Source of the DNA: Ruegeria arenilitoris
Lineage (GTDB): Bacteria; Pseudomonadota; Alphaproteobacteria; Rhodobacterales; Rhodobacteraceae
Reading direction: 5' to 3'
Assembly (NCBI RefSeq): GCF_013031355.1
Contig: NZ_WPZO01000001.1
Location: 1 to 64,000 of the forward strand
Length of the DNA stretch: 64,000 nt
The translations under genes were made by a program, and so were the position numbers. The stretch's first letter is position 1; every line of letters begins with the position of its first letter. Below the pieces are notes generated by a model. That model was given only the letters and a program-made list of their open reading frames with translations, was not told the origin of the DNA and ran no database searches. This document shows positions 1 to 9,700 of the stretch, piece after piece.

Positions 1-42
1 ATAAACACGCTCATTCGCAGTAATGGGAGAGTGATGAGTCAT
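1..42 (-). CDS. 5' end of an unidentified gene (partial)
   Basis: An ATG at 42 on the minus strand is preceded by a good AAGGA ribosome binding site, 17 nt after the phnW stop codon. Fourteen codons (MTHHSPITANERVY) are visible before the window ends. Position directly downstream of phnW suggests it belongs to the same phosphonate catabolism operon, where a phosphonoacetaldehyde dehydrogenase or hydrolase would be expected, but 14 residues are too few to name it. Confidence 0.55.
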   Translation of the reverse strand, partial: MTHHSPITANERVY

Positions 43-59
43 TTCGTCGTCCTTGATTG

Positions 60-1247
60 TTAAGCGGCCAGTTTGGCGCGTTCTTCCAGTGCTCGGAGTG
101 GGGGTGCTGCACTTGTTACACCCATTTCCTCCAAAGATTCTTTGGCGGCGGTCACAACCTTGCGCATGACGTCTTCGTCCATTTGGCCGATACATCCGAC
201 GCGGAAGCTGTCAACCACGGTCAACTTGCCCGGGTAGATGATGAAACCTTTTGATTTCATCAGGTTGTAGAATTGATCGAACACAAACTTCTCGTCCGCA
301 GGACAGAAGAAGGTAACGATGATCGGGCTGAGCCAGCGGTTGTCCAGTAAGGTCTCAAAGCCAAGTTCACGCATTCCCGAGACCATGATATCCCGGTTGC
401 GGGTATAGCGCCCTCCGCGGCCGGGAACGCCGCCTTCTGCCGCGTGCGCCCTGAGCGCTTCGATGAATGCAGCGACCACATGTGTCGGAGGTGTGAATCG
501 CCACTGACCAGTTTTGTTCATATGCGCCCATTGTGCATGCACATCCAGAGAAAGCGAGTGGCTGTTGCCCTTCGCGGCCTCAAGTTCGGATTTGCGGGCG
601 ACGATAAAGCCAAAGCCGGGCACGCCCTCAATGCATTTGTTGGCCGAGGATACCATTGCCTCATACCGGATTTCGGTCGGCTTCAACTCGACCGCCCCGA
701 AGGCAGACATGGAATCAATCAGAAGCTTGCGACCGGCGGCATAGGTGGCTTCTGATATTTCCTCGACCGGGTTCAGGATGCCTGAGCTGGTTTCACAGTG
801 AATGGCGACCACGTGGGAAATATCGGGATCCTCCGCGAGAATGCGGGCGACTTCCTCTCCTCTGGGCGGCAGGTAATCACCTTTGTCCAGAACGACATGC
901 GCGCGGCCCAGATACTCTAATGTCAGGGCCGATCGTTGCCCATAGGCGCCGTTGGCCAGAACCAGCGCCTTACCATCGCGCGGAATGAACGACGCAAGCA
1001 TCGCTTCGACCGAGAACGATCCGCTGCCCTGCATCGGGACGCAGTCAAAGTCTTCGGCGCCCTCACCAAGCAGTGCCAGCAGGCTTGACCGGACCTCGCG
1101 CGTCATGGCGCGAAAGTCGTCATCCCAGCTGCCCCAATCCTTCAGCATGGCTTCCTTTACCGCGTAGGATGTCGTCAAGGGGCCAGGCGTCAAAAGATAT
1201 GGTTCACCAAGGCGAGGTGGTTCGATTCTAGAATTGGAAGACGTCAT
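60..1247 (-). CDS. phnW: 2-aminoethylphosphonate:pyruvate transaminase
   Basis: PhnW is a PLP-dependent fold-type I aminotransferase that moves the amino group of 2-aminoethylphosphonate to pyruvate, giving phosphonoacetaldehyde and alanine in the cytoplasm. The N-terminal LLTPGPLTTS segment and the SSANKCIEG motif, which carries the PLP lysine, are characteristic. The chosen ATG at 1247 has GGAG seven bases upstream and gives 395 residues, close to the family length; in-frame starts further upstream (1322, 1268) lack a ribosome site and add an unlikely hydrophobic leader. It is divergent from an AEP-type LysR regulator and beside an AEP importer, which together define an AEP uptake and use locus. 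Confidence 0.93.
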   Translation of the reverse strand: MTSSNSRIEPPRLGEPYLLTPGPLTTSYAVKEAMLKDWGSWDDDFRAMTREVRSSLLALLGEGAEDFDCVPMQGSGSFSVEAMLASFIPRDGKALVLANGAYGQRSALTLEYLGRAHVVLDKGDYLPPRGEEVARILAEDPDISHVVAIHCETSSGILNPVEEISEATYAAGRKLLIDSMSAFGAVELKPTEIRYEAMVSSANKCIEGVPGFGFIVARKSELEAAKGNSHSLSLDVHAQWAHMNKTGQWRFTPPTHVVAAFIEALRAHAAEGGVPGRGGRYTRNRDIMVSGMRELGFETLLDNRWLSPIIVTFFCPADEKFVFDQFYNLMKSKGFIIYPGKLTVVDSFRVGCIGQMDEDVMRKVVTAAKESLEEMGVTSAAPPLRALEERAKLAA

Positions 1248-1367
1248 GAACAGGCTCCAGACAGGCATTTTCGAGAACAGATTTGCCGCAATGGTTGCTA
1301 TATGTGAAATTGCAATTATCAATCTAATTATAAGCTCAGCCTATGTATGGTGAATCGGGGATACGCA
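1248..1367. promoter_or_regulatory. phnW / LysR divergent control region
   Basis: These 120 bases separate the divergent phnW and lysR starts. An AT-rich core holds two direct AATTAT copies (1314-1319 and 1326-1331), spaced 12 bases start to start, the second lying in a TAATTA palindrome. This is the natural place for the LysR protein to bind and control both genes. The exact operator is inferred, not recognised. Confidence 0.5.
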
Positions 1368-2252
1368 ATGCGGCACAGCCAGCTCAAAGCCTTTCATTTT
1401 GTGGCGAAACATGGCGGTTTTTCCCGCGCGGCAGAGGCGCTGTATCTTACGCAACCCGCAATTTCCGAGCAGGTGCGAAAGCTGGAACAGGATCACGATT
1501 TGTTGCTGTTCCAGCGCGAGCGGAAACGAGTGACGCTGACCCGAGAGGGTGAGCACCTTTACCGATACACCAAGCAATATTTCGAGATCGAAGATCAGAT
1601 CGAGGATTACCTGACCGAGACCAAGGCTGTCGTTGATGGAGAGCTGCGCATCATTGCGGACTCTGCGTACCATCTGACGGCCTTTCTGGGCGCGTTTCAG
1701 AAGAAAAACCCGAATGTCACAATCACCGTGCGTTCGGGCAATACCGAGGAAATTCTCGAGGAACTCCGGTCATATAACGCGGAAATCGGAGTTGTGGGCA
1801 GCCTGTCGCCGGGCAAGGACATGGAAGTTCTGAGCCTTGGGTCCACCGAGATCGTGGCCTTTGCGGCGCAAGGTGTGCTTTTGGCGTCCAAACCAACTCT
1901 GTCGCTGGAAGAACTGTCAAATCTGCCGCTTATCTTTCGCGAAACTGGGTCGAAAACGCGCCAGAAACTGGAAGACGAGGCCAAAAGACAAGGGATCGTG
2001 CTGAAACCGGCCATCGTGGCTGAAGGGCGAGAAGCGATTCGGGAATTGGTGGCCTCTGGCGCTGGTATCGGTTTTGTCTCAAAAGCGGAATACGGGCATG
2101 ACAACCGGCTTCGGCAGATCAAATTGAAGGGGATCGATCTGCAGATGGGCGAAAGCGTCATTTCGCTTTCGCAACGCCGCGAGGTGAAGATCATCCGCGC
2201 GTTCATGGAGTTCGTGCAGCGGACTTTGAAAGAAAACCCCGCCAATGGCTGA
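1368..2252 (+). CDS. LysR-family regulator of aminoethylphosphonate use
   Basis: A 294-residue LysR-type transcriptional regulator. The first 60 residues form the winged helix-turn-helix (MRHSQLKAFHFVAKHGGF, then RAAEALYLTQPAISEQV), followed by a LysR substrate-binding domain. The sequence resembles the LysR subfamily that accompanies AEP catabolism genes, and its divergent placement from phnW agrees. An ATG exists at 1347, but the one at 1368 has GGGGA six bases upstream and matches the usual LysR start. Its last codons overlap a strong minus-strand terminator that serves the convergent transporter operon. Confidence 0.88.
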   Translation: MRHSQLKAFHFVAKHGGFSRAAEALYLTQPAISEQVRKLEQDHDLLLFQRERKRVTLTREGEHLYRYTKQYFEIEDQIEDYLTETKAVVDGELRIIADSAYHLTAFLGAFQKKNPNVTITVRSGNTEEILEELRSYNAEIGVVGSLSPGKDMEVLSLGSTEIVAFAAQGVLLASKPTLSLEELSNLPLIFRETGSKTRQKLEDEAKRQGIVLKPAIVAEGREAIRELVASGAGIGFVSKAEYGHDNRLRQIKLKGIDLQMGESVISLSQRREVKIIRAFMEFVQRTLKENPANG

Positions 2253-2261
2253 TTGGCGGGG
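2229..2261 (-). terminator. Rho-independent terminator of the AEP transporter operon
   Basis: A perfect 10-bp stem (2237-2246 with 2252-2261, loop 2247-2251) is followed on the minus strand by TTTTCTTT. It lies 20 bases beyond the permease stop codon and overlaps the last codons of the convergent lysR gene. The T-run is present only in the minus direction. Confidence 0.85.
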
Positions 2262-2281
2262 CAGGGGATCAGGAGTTGTCG

Positions 2282-4303
2282 TTAACGACTTCGCCAAGCC
2301 TGAGTGCGCTTCAGTATTCCTCTGGACGCAATAAGGTGAATGATCCGGGCGGAGGCATTTGTATAAAAGATCATCATCCCCATAGCCGCAGCCGGTGCGA
2401 TATCTCCGGCATCATCCATGTTCAGCACTGCGATAGACGCAAGCGTGGTCTTGGGAGAGTACAGGAACACCACCGCTGATACGGTCGTCATCGCGTTGAC
2501 GAACAGGTAGATGGATATATCCAGAACCGCCGGCAGACAGACAGGAACCGTAACCCGCGCAAACAGCTTCATCGTCGGCTGCTTAAGTGACGCGGACACC
2601 GACTCGAATTCGCGATCCATCTGCTTGAGGGCCGTCACTGCTGTCAGGTGTGACACGGTGTAGAAGTGGGTCACTGTACAGATAACCAAAATCGCCATTG
2701 TGCCGTAGATGCCGTTCAGTGGGTTAGAGGGATTGTTGAAGAAAAAGATGTAGGACAGCCCCAACACCATGCCCGGAATGGCCATCGGCAACATCGCGAA
2801 CATCTGAAAGATCGATCTGCCGGTGCGGAAGCCTTTCGATTTCTCAACCAGATAGGCCCCGAAGAAAACAACAGAGGTGCCGATCACAGCGGTCAGCAGG
2901 GCCAGCCGGATCGAGTTAAAATACGACCCCCAACCGCCACCATCCATTTTGTCGAACTGATAGTTCTTCAGGCTCAGGCTCAAATCATAGGGCCAGAACT
3001 TGATCAGAGCCGCGAACTGGCACACGGCCAGAAGGCCGACGATGAACAGGCCGATCAGGCTGCAATAGGCCAGAAACAGGCGATCCGCCTTTGGGTTCGG
3101 GGTTGCCTGATAAGGCACCGACCGCGCCGACAGCAGCGCCACCTGTTTGGACTGGACCATACGATCAATTGCAAAAGCCAGGATTGCCGGGATCACCAGA
3201 ACCACGGACACAACGGCGCCCATCTCGAAATTCTGCTGTCCGATCACCTGTTTGTAGATATCAACCGCCAGCACGTTGAATTGCCCGCCGATGACCTTTG
3301 GCAGGCCGAAATCGGTGATGACCAGATTGAACACGACAAACGCAGCAGAAATCAAACCGTACCGGGCCCCCGGAACGGTAACCGTCCAGAAGGTGCGCCA
3401 CGGGGTCGAGCGCAGGCTTGCGGCGGCCTCGTAGAGCCGCGCATCGGAAATCGCGAGGGCGGTTGAGATGATCAGGAAAGCGTGCGGAAAGGTGAAAAAG
3501 ACCGATCCGATCACAATTCCGATCGGGCCATAGATACTGGCACCAAACAACAACTCTTTAAGCATACCCTGATTGCCGAACAGGTAGACCAAGGCAATGC
3601 CCGGCAACAGCGAAGGAACTAGAATGGGTGCCATTGCGATCAGACGAAAGACACCCTTGAACCGCATGCAGCTGCGATTGAGCGCATAGGCGAACCAGAA
3701 GGCCAACGTCACCGTCACAATGGTGCTGACGACAGAGATCCAAAGCGAGTTTTTGATCGAGTTGAACAGCGCGGGCGTCGAAAAATAGTTTACGAAATTG
3801 CCGAGGCCCCGTGATTGAACAGGCCGCAACTGAACCCTTCGGAACGTATTGGAATCAAGCTCGACCCATTCGGTTCCTTGGTGCAATGTCGACCCAACCA
3901 GAAATCGCCCCGTGTCCGTCGTATTCCTGATCTGGTACATGACCGGACTGCGGAAGCTGAAATCCGGGAAAAAGCCCGTCACAGGCAAGCGCCCGTCCGA
4001 ACCGGTAACAAGATCGGTATCGGTGAATACCTCGGTTTGCCGGTTCAGCGCATCGCCCGTTAGAACCGTACCGTCAAAATTACCTGCCTCGTCACTGACC
4101 TGAAACTCGTACTGTGACAGTTCCATCCGATAGGTGGAAAACGACTTGGACAGCATCGTGTAAAGCGGAAGCGCCAGCGTCACGATCAGATAGAGCACGA
4201 TGACCATCATGCTCCCGCGCATCAGGATGTCGTCCCGACTGAGCTTGGGTTTTATGTCCGGGCCAGGGGGCAGGGTGCCGCTGTTGGTGGAAATCGTGCT
4301 CAT
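2282..4303 (-). CDS. phnU: AEP ABC transporter, fused double permease
   Basis: A 673-residue inner-membrane protein with two consecutive binding-protein-dependent permease domains, the FbpB/ThiP-like layout of the proposed AEP transporter permease. It would form the whole transmembrane channel for AEP import. Membrane segments start near residue 32; the first permease domain spans roughly 180-380 and the second 420-660. Between the first helix and the first permease domain is a predicted periplasmic stretch of about 120 residues that makes the protein longer than I expect for the family. It overlaps the ATPase stop by four bases (ATGA), so the two are translationally coupled. Confidence 0.85.
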   Translation of the reverse strand: MSTISTNSGTLPPGPDIKPKLSRDDILMRGSMMVIVLYLIVTLALPLYTMLSKSFSTYRMELSQYEFQVSDEAGNFDGTVLTGDALNRQTEVFTDTDLVTGSDGRLPVTGFFPDFSFRSPVMYQIRNTTDTGRFLVGSTLHQGTEWVELDSNTFRRVQLRPVQSRGLGNFVNYFSTPALFNSIKNSLWISVVSTIVTVTLAFWFAYALNRSCMRFKGVFRLIAMAPILVPSLLPGIALVYLFGNQGMLKELLFGASIYGPIGIVIGSVFFTFPHAFLIISTALAISDARLYEAAASLRSTPWRTFWTVTVPGARYGLISAAFVVFNLVITDFGLPKVIGGQFNVLAVDIYKQVIGQQNFEMGAVVSVVLVIPAILAFAIDRMVQSKQVALLSARSVPYQATPNPKADRLFLAYCSLIGLFIVGLLAVCQFAALIKFWPYDLSLSLKNYQFDKMDGGGWGSYFNSIRLALLTAVIGTSVVFFGAYLVEKSKGFRTGRSIFQMFAMLPMAIPGMVLGLSYIFFFNNPSNPLNGIYGTMAILVICTVTHFYTVSHLTAVTALKQMDREFESVSASLKQPTMKLFARVTVPVCLPAVLDISIYLFVNAMTTVSAVVFLYSPKTTLASIAVLNMDDAGDIAPAAAMGMMIFYTNASARIIHLIASRGILKRTQAWRSR

Positions 4304-5448
4304 GCCTCGGTCTCCGGAAGGTCAAAGGCCATCAGGCGGTCCTCGGGAAGCTCGATCATCATCGTCCGCCCTTCTTCCAGTTCAAGGCGGCGTACGGCGT
4401 TGACCGAGAAATCTGCAATCAGCTCCGAAGACCCGAAACGTTTGTTGCTTAACCGGCACCGCCAGAACGAACCAAGGAACTCCATCTCGGTGATCAGCAC
4501 TTCGAACGCGTTTTCCGGGGTTGTTATCGTGTCCGGCGCACCCGGAGACCGCGCACCTTCGCCATGAGGGATAACGTCATCGGGTCGGACGGCTGCAACG
4601 ACGCGGCTTCCTTTCTGATGAGAATGTCGCGCGCATTTCAGAACCGATCCCCCCAGTTCCAGCGTCTGAGGGTTGCCCGCATTGGCTGGCAGCTGGTTCA
4701 TCTCGCCGATGAAATCGGCAACAAACAGGTTCCTTGGGTGACGATAAATCTCGGTAGGCGATCCCACCTGTTCGATCACGCCATGGTTCATGACCACGAT
4801 CCGGTCCGCCATAGCCAGAGCTTCTTCCTGATCATGCGTAACCATCACGGTTGTCACACCAAGTTTGCGCTGTAACTCTTTGATTTCGTGTCTCAAGTGG
4901 ACGCGAACCTTGGCGTCCAGCGCCGACAGAGGTTCGTCCAGCAGCAACAGTCCGGGCTTGGTTGCAATGGCCCGGGCAAGGGCAATCCTCTGCTGCTGCC
5001 CGCCCGACAATTGTGCCGGATACTTCTTGCCTTGATCGGGTAGCCCGACCAGATGCAGCAACTCGTTTACGCGGACAGCGATTTCAGATTTGCTACGGCC
5101 CGAGTTTTCCAGACCAAAGGCGATGTTCTTTTCAATCGTGAGGTTCGGAAACAGCGCATAGGACTGAAACACAATCCCGAAGTCACGTTCAGATGGGGGC
5201 AGGTTGGACACGTCCTTGCCGTCCTGCATGACCGTCCCCTTGGTCTGTAAATCCAGACCTGCGATGGCACGTAGCAGGGTTGTTTTCCCGCATCCTGACG
5301 GGCCCAGAAAGCAAACAAACTCGCCCTCGTTGATTTCCAGAGAAATATCCTTGAGTGCAAGAAAGCTGCCGAACGCTTTCCACAAGTTTTGGATGCTGAG
5401 ATACAGTTCACCGGGTGGTGTTTTCTGAAGCACGGGAGAAGTCCTCAC
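4300..5448 (-). CDS. phnT: AEP ABC transporter ATP-binding protein
   Basis: A 382-residue ABC ATPase that powers AEP import. Walker A is at residues 49-57 (GPSGCGKTT), with the signature LSGGQQQ, Walker [12 protein letters not shown] and H-loop VTHDQEEA all intact. A C-terminal TOBE-like region follows. The start is a GTG at 5448 with GAGG eight bases upstream. It lies between the binding-protein gene and the permease gene, overlapping the latter by four bases. Confidence 0.9.
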   Translation of the reverse strand: MRTSPVLQKTPPGELYLSIQNLWKAFGSFLALKDISLEINEGEFVCFLGPSGCGKTTLLRAIAGLDLQTKGTVMQDGKDVSNLPPSERDFGIVFQSYALFPNLTIEKNIAFGLENSGRSKSEIAVRVNELLHLVGLPDQGKKYPAQLSGGQQQRIALARAIATKPGLLLLDEPLSALDAKVRVHLRHEIKELQRKLGVTTVMVTHDQEEALAMADRIVVMNHGVIEQVGSPTEIYRHPRNLFVADFIGEMNQLPANAGNPQTLELGGSVLKCARHSHQKGSRVVAAVRPDDVIPHGEGARSPGAPDTITTPENAFEVLITEMEFLGSFWRCRLSNKRFGSSELIADFSVNAVRRLELEEGRTMMIELPEDRLMAFDLPETEA

Positions 5449-5529
5449 ATCTGCACCTCGGGCACGGCTGATCCGTACCGGGCAAAGCCTGGTGCGCAGG
5501 TCACGGGGTTTGGAAGAAAAGGGTAGCGC

Positions 5530-5557
5530 GCAGGAGAGGCGAAAGAGCCCCTCCTGC
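5530..5557 (-). other. Intercistronic stem-loop after the binding-protein gene
   Basis: On the minus strand a 7-bp stem (5530-5536 with 5551-5557), an A/C mismatch and a 3-bp inner stem form a hairpin 8 bases past the phnS stop codon. No T-run follows. Such hairpins commonly protect the upstream mRNA and raise binding-protein yield relative to the ATPase and permease. Confidence 0.6.
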
Positions 5558-5565
5558 CAACCTGT

Positions 5566-6585
5566 TTATTTCGCTTCCGACTTTCCGTCATAGCGAGATT
5601 GCCATTCCTTCAGGATCGCCGCCCGATTGTTCGCGGCAAACTCAAAATCATTGTCAATCATTGCATCCAGAAGGCCCTCTGGGAAGTGCTCGACCGGTTT
5701 CGCGATGCCGGGATAGGCCACAACCGCATAGCCGGTGTTGTACATCTCGTTGGCTTCTTTTGTGACTGAGAAATCAACCAGTTTCTGCGCGGCTTCCAGA
5801 TTGGCAGTGCCCGCGACAATTGCGGTTGCCTCCATGTCCCAGCCTACGCCTTCGGACGGGACGATGATCTCAAGAGGTGCGCCATCCGCCTTGGACTTTG
5901 CACCGCGGAACGCAAACGAGATACCGATTGGAATTTCGCCCGCTGCCGCCAGCTTGCAGGGTTTGGAGCCCGAATGCGTATAGCGCGCTATGTTCTCGTG
6001 CAGCGCGTCCATGTATTCCCAGCCGCCTTCTTCACCAAACATTTGCAGCCAGCTTGAAACGTCCAGAAATCCGGTGCCAGAGGAGTTCGGGTTCGGCATG
6101 ATCACCTGATCCTTGTACATCGGATCGGCGAGGTCCTTCCAGGATGTCGGTGGCGTCAGTCCGGCCTTTTCGGCCTCGACCGTGTTGTAACAGACCGAAG
6201 CAACCCAGGCGTCCATGCCCACCCAAGCCGGAGGGTTGTCGCCATCGACAAATTTGACGTCCAGCTCTTCGACCCCGACGGGCGCGTAGGGCTCCAACAT
6301 GCCTTCTGATTTCAGCAACAATAGCGATGTAGCCGCCAGTCCCCATACAACGTCAGCCTGCGGATTATCCCGTTCCGCCAGCAATTTGGCGGTGATGATC
6401 CCGGTCGAGTCGCGAACCCAGTTGATTTTGATGTCAGGATTGCTCTGGTTGAACGTCTCGGCGTATCGGGCAAGGTCCTCTGCTTCGACGGCGGTATACA
6501 CCGTCAATTCGGTTTCCGATGCCGCAACCGTCGCGGTCAGTGCGCCGACGGCCAGAGCGGCAAGAAATGATGTTGTGTGTTTCAT
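5566..6585 (-). CDS. phnS: Periplasmic 2-aminoethylphosphonate-binding protein
   Basis: A 339-residue extracellular solute-binding protein (family 1, iron/AEP-like). A signal peptide ends near residue 22 (TATVAAS), followed by ELTVYTAVEAEDLARYAETF, typical of the AEP-binding group. It captures substrate in the periplasm for the permease/ATPase encoded downstream. The ATG at 6585 follows GAGGAT. It is the first gene of the minus-strand transporter operon. Confidence 0.88.
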   Translation of the reverse strand: MKHTTSFLAALAVGALTATVAASETELTVYTAVEAEDLARYAETFNQSNPDIKINWVRDSTGIITAKLLAERDNPQADVVWGLAATSLLLLKSEGMLEPYAPVGVEELDVKFVDGDNPPAWVGMDAWVASVCYNTVEAEKAGLTPPTSWKDLADPMYKDQVIMPNPNSSGTGFLDVSSWLQMFGEEGGWEYMDALHENIARYTHSGSKPCKLAAAGEIPIGISFAFRGAKSKADGAPLEIIVPSEGVGWDMEATAIVAGTANLEAAQKLVDFSVTKEANEMYNTGYAVVAYPGIAKPVEHFPEGLLDAMIDNDFEFAANNRAAILKEWQSRYDGKSEAK

Positions 6586-6871
6586 TTTTATCCTCTGTTG
6601 GTGGCTTTTGTCGGGTTCGCTATTCTAAAGCAGCGTTCAAATTCCCTATTGCGTGTCGGCAGTTTGACAGATTCAAACCTCAATAAAAATCGATTATACC
6701 TTCGATGTTATAAGTCTGTCCTATGGATGGTGTTGCTTATGACGCGCGGCCAGAAGAGCTTATCTTGATGTAGGCAGTGGGCTCTCATGGGCTTGGCGCA
6801 AACGCAGCCCCACTTTCCAGACGGTGACGGGCCGAGGCTGCAGAGGCGCGATTTGGGCATAAAGCAGGTCA
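6586..6871. other. Intergenic region between phnS and the first radical SAM gene
   Basis: An AT-richer 286-base spacer between divergent genes. It must hold the promoter of the AEP transporter operon (minus strand) and that of the radical SAM gene (plus strand). I see no clear palindrome or sigma-70 consensus. Confidence 0.4.
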
Positions 6872-8377
6872 ATGTTCCGGTTCTTTTTCATTTCTTTGCC
6901 TATATTTGGACCATTCAAGCGCGTACTTGATTTGATGTCGCGGTATGTCACTATGGCAGCCGCAATGCCTACAACGCGCAACAACACCAAATTGCTATAC
7001 GACACAGACGATGCCGACTGTGGCGCAATCATCGAGTCGCTATCGGAAAAGAACGCGACCTATCTCAGGCGGCGCAGACTCCTTGAGGGGCCAAGCGCAC
7101 ATGCAAAAGATCTGGTGATCGAATGCGCAGAAGCCATAAAGCAAGACAGCAGTCCTGCTTTGTTGGATCGTTTCATTGCACAGGTTTCGGAAAACGCGAC
7201 GGAGTATGAAATTCTGACGCTGTTGGCCGCCGGGTGGCTCGCTCTTCAAGACGAGCGATGGCAGGCAACGGAAATGCTAGGGCGCGAAGTCGTCAGCCGC
7301 GATCACCATGACCTCATGGCGCAGCGGCTTATTGATGCCGCCCGCGAAACGTCCAAGGATCTTGAAACCGAAACCGACCGCTGGCTTCGGACGCGGACGT
7401 GTGGTGCACCGTTTCGGGAAATGGAAACGCGGGTCAACGGTGAGGTTCATTTTTGCTGCTCGGCCTGGCAGCCAGTTCCAATAGGCCGTCTTGAAACAGC
7501 GGATGAGGGCGGTTTCTGGAACTCTGACCGGGCCCGCGAAATCAGACGGTCCGTCCGTGACGGCGACTTTTCGCATTGCAGCCGGTGGCATTGCCCGCAG
7601 ATCGCAGGTCGCAGGCTTCCGGCCCGTACCGAGGAAACGCAAAGCCTGAAACTGGAGTTGGAAGAGGGCCCCGATCGGGTCATTCTGTCTCATGATCGGT
7701 CCTGCAATATCTCCTGCCCAAGCTGTCGAACGCAGCTGATCAACCTGCCGCACAAAGAAACGGAACGTTTAAACGAGATCTTTGAAAACCATCTTCTGCC
7801 GCTGGTCAGCAAGGCCACGAAAATCAAAGTGACCGGATCGGGTGATCCGTTTGGCAGCAGGCACTTCCGTCATCTTCTGGAGCGGTTGACGCAGTCAGGT
7901 CCGCCCGGGCGGCGAATCCAGCTTCACACTAACGGGTTGCTGGCCAATGAAAGGGCCTGGAACGATCTTGGACTATGGGACAAGGTTTCGTCGGTCTGGG
8001 TGTCGATCGACGCGGCGCAGGCCGACACGTACAGCGTGCTCCGCCGCGGAGGTGACTTTAACGCACTAAGGAAAAACCTGCGCTTTCTGGGCGAGCTGAA
8101 CGCACGCGGAGACATTGATACGTTGCGATTGGACTTTGTTGTTCAGGCGGCGAATTACAGGGAAATGCCCGGCTTTGTCGATTTGGCAAACGAAATGAAC
8201 GCCGATGGCGTCTATTTCTTGCGGCTGCGCAATTGGGGGCATGTGACACCGCAAGAGTTCAAAGGCCTGGATGTGTGCTCGTCCGACCATCCCGAACACA
8301 AAGCCCTGCTTGAGGTGCTTGCCGATCCGCGTATGGCCTGGAGCGGTGTGGACCTCGGCAGTCTAAATTCGATCTGA
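6872..8377 (+). CDS. Radical SAM protein with N-terminal SPASM-like domain
   Basis: A 501-residue protein. Residues about 40-170 look helical and TPR-like; about 175-245 form a cysteine-rich SPASM-like segment (TCGAPF, HFCCSAW, HCSRWHCP); the radical SAM CxxxCxxC motif (CNISCPSC) begins near residue 278. It should bind a 4Fe-4S cluster and cleave S-adenosylmethionine, with an auxiliary cluster in the SPASM-like part. The auxiliary domain normally follows the radical SAM core, so the order is reversed. Substrate unknown. The start is uncertain: 6872 has only a weak AGG site, and ATGs at 6935 and 6953 have no better one. A second radical SAM gene converges on it. Confidence 0.75.
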   Translation: MFRFFFISLPIFGPFKRVLDLMSRYVTMAAAMPTTRNNTKLLYDTDDADCGAIIESLSEKNATYLRRRRLLEGPSAHAKDLVIECAEAIKQDSSPALLDRFIAQVSENATEYEILTLLAAGWLALQDERWQATEMLGREVVSRDHHDLMAQRLIDAARETSKDLETETDRWLRTRTCGAPFREMETRVNGEVHFCCSAWQPVPIGRLETADEGGFWNSDRAREIRRSVRDGDFSHCSRWHCPQIAGRRLPARTEETQSLKLELEEGPDRVILSHDRSCNISCPSCRTQLINLPHKETERLNEIFENHLLPLVSKATKIKVTGSGDPFGSRHFRHLLERLTQSGPPGRRIQLHTNGLLANERAWNDLGLWDKVSSVWVSIDAAQADTYSVLRRGGDFNALRKNLRFLGELNARGDIDTLRLDFVVQAANYREMPGFVDLANEMNADGVYFLRLRNWGHVTPQEFKGLDVCSSDHPEHKALLEVLADPRMAWSGVDLGSLNSI

Positions 8378-8397
8378 CAGGTTGTCCCGGTGGGGGA

Positions 8398-9357
8398 TCA
8401 CAGCTCCTTTCGGATCAGGATATCGGCCAGACAGGAACAGGAGTCTTTTGTGCATCGGATCGGCTCGCGGGGCAGGTCAAGGTCTTCGCCCAGATAACCT
8501 ATTACGCCTCCGACGCCGCAGACGCCCCGGTAAACCTCGCCCGTCTTGTGGACGCGCAGGGATTCCAGCCCGACATTGCAATTATACCCTCGCCAGCGGT
8601 TCATGCCCCTGAGAATGAACTCGTTCGGGGGCAGTGTTTCGCACTGCCCTGACCTTGTGGTCGCGCGCATCTGGGCTCGTGGTTTTTCACCAACCGGAGC
8701 GTACTTGGACGGCAAGCCTTTCGACATCACCTGCAACTGGTCTTTGGTGTAATCGAACAGTTTTGCCCCAAACCCTTGCCGCAACGGTTTTAACGAGATC
8801 GAAGCTGCCGGCAGCGCCGCACGCAATGCCTGGGCATCTTCAAATATCTGGTCAAAGCGGTCCGGAAGCATCGTGACGTTGATATGGACGCTGATGCGGT
8901 CCTCCATCATTTTCGCCACGCGGATGAAATGGTTCAGTTCCGCGAACTCGGAGTGATAGGTTAGGATGACGCTGTTCAGACACCCGCTAATCTTTTCCCA
9001 GAACCGGGGTGTTCGTGATGCGTTGCTGATCAAGCTAACTTTGAAGCCTATCTCTGATGCCTGGCGCAGCAGATCAATGATGCGGGGATGCATCGTGGGT
9101 TCGCCGCCGGTGAACTGAAGCCAGACAATCTTGTCCCGCTCGTCCACATAGTGCCGTTTCATCTGGTGATATAAATGCAGAACGTCCTTGGTTTTCTGCC
9201 AACGGACCGAGCCGTCATGCAAAGACTTGGGGCAATAGCTGCACGCATAGCTGCAGGCGTTCCCCAGCATCCAGTCCACCACGACCACTTTGGCATGAAC
9301 GGGATTGGAGTGATCGATCAGAGTAAATGCGTCCGGTTCGTTCTGAATAGCGTCCAT
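8398..9357 (-). CDS. Radical SAM protein with C-terminal cysteine-rich region
   Basis: A 319-residue radical SAM enzyme. The cluster-binding motif is C35-xxx-C39-xx-C42 (CSYACSYC), and GGEP at 84-87 is the SAM-amino motif. The C-terminal 70 residues hold further cysteines (YNCNV, YRGVCGV, RCTKDSCSC), which suggests a twitch/SPASM-type auxiliary cluster. Its substrate cannot be inferred. It converges on the other radical SAM gene with 20 bases between stops; the pairing hints that both act on related substrates. Confidence 0.8.
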   Translation of the reverse strand: MDAIQNEPDAFTLIDHSNPVHAKVVVVDWMLGNACSYACSYCPKSLHDGSVRWQKTKDVLHLYHQMKRHYVDERDKIVWLQFTGGEPTMHPRIIDLLRQASEIGFKVSLISNASRTPRFWEKISGCLNSVILTYHSEFAELNHFIRVAKMMEDRISVHINVTMLPDRFDQIFEDAQALRAALPAASISLKPLRQGFGAKLFDYTKDQLQVMSKGLPSKYAPVGEKPRAQMRATTRSGQCETLPPNEFILRGMNRWRGYNCNVGLESLRVHKTGEVYRGVCGVGGVIGYLGEDLDLPREPIRCTKDSCSCLADILIRKEL

Positions 9358-9700
9358 TTAAACCCAAGTGTTTTGCATACAGGTTATTCAAACAGCCGCC
9401 GAAAGCCCTGCAACAGCGTTCATGCGGCACTTACCATTCATCGCAGCCTAGCTTGAAATTGGTGGTGGGACAAAAAAATATAGCTGAAATCGTGGCCCGG
9501 AGGACCAAGGGGCAGCAATCCTGTCCTTTACTGGAAGCGTTCGCGTTCTTCCCGATGGTGCCAGCTGACTTGTCAGAGAGTGGTCAATTTTTTATACTCA
9601 AAGCCATATTTTTTTACGTTTTTGACGCGCCGGCATGTGTTCGGTTTGACCGGACTACAACAGCTTAGAGCTTATTTCAGCGGCCAGTCGGGGGTAATTC
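9358..9700. other. Intergenic region, no gene seen
   Basis: 343 bases between divergent genes, with A/T runs around 9588-9620. Short open frames exist (for example a TTG-started one at 9453-9668) but codon choice is unlike the neighbours. Probably promoter DNA for both flanking genes. I looked for a small peptide precursor for the radical SAM enzymes and found none convincing. Confidence 0.45.

Noticed and set aside
9453..9668. A 71-codon TTG-started frame that could be a peptide substrate for the radical SAM enzymes
   Set aside because: Codon use is unlike the neighbours, there is no ribosome site and no leader/core pattern.
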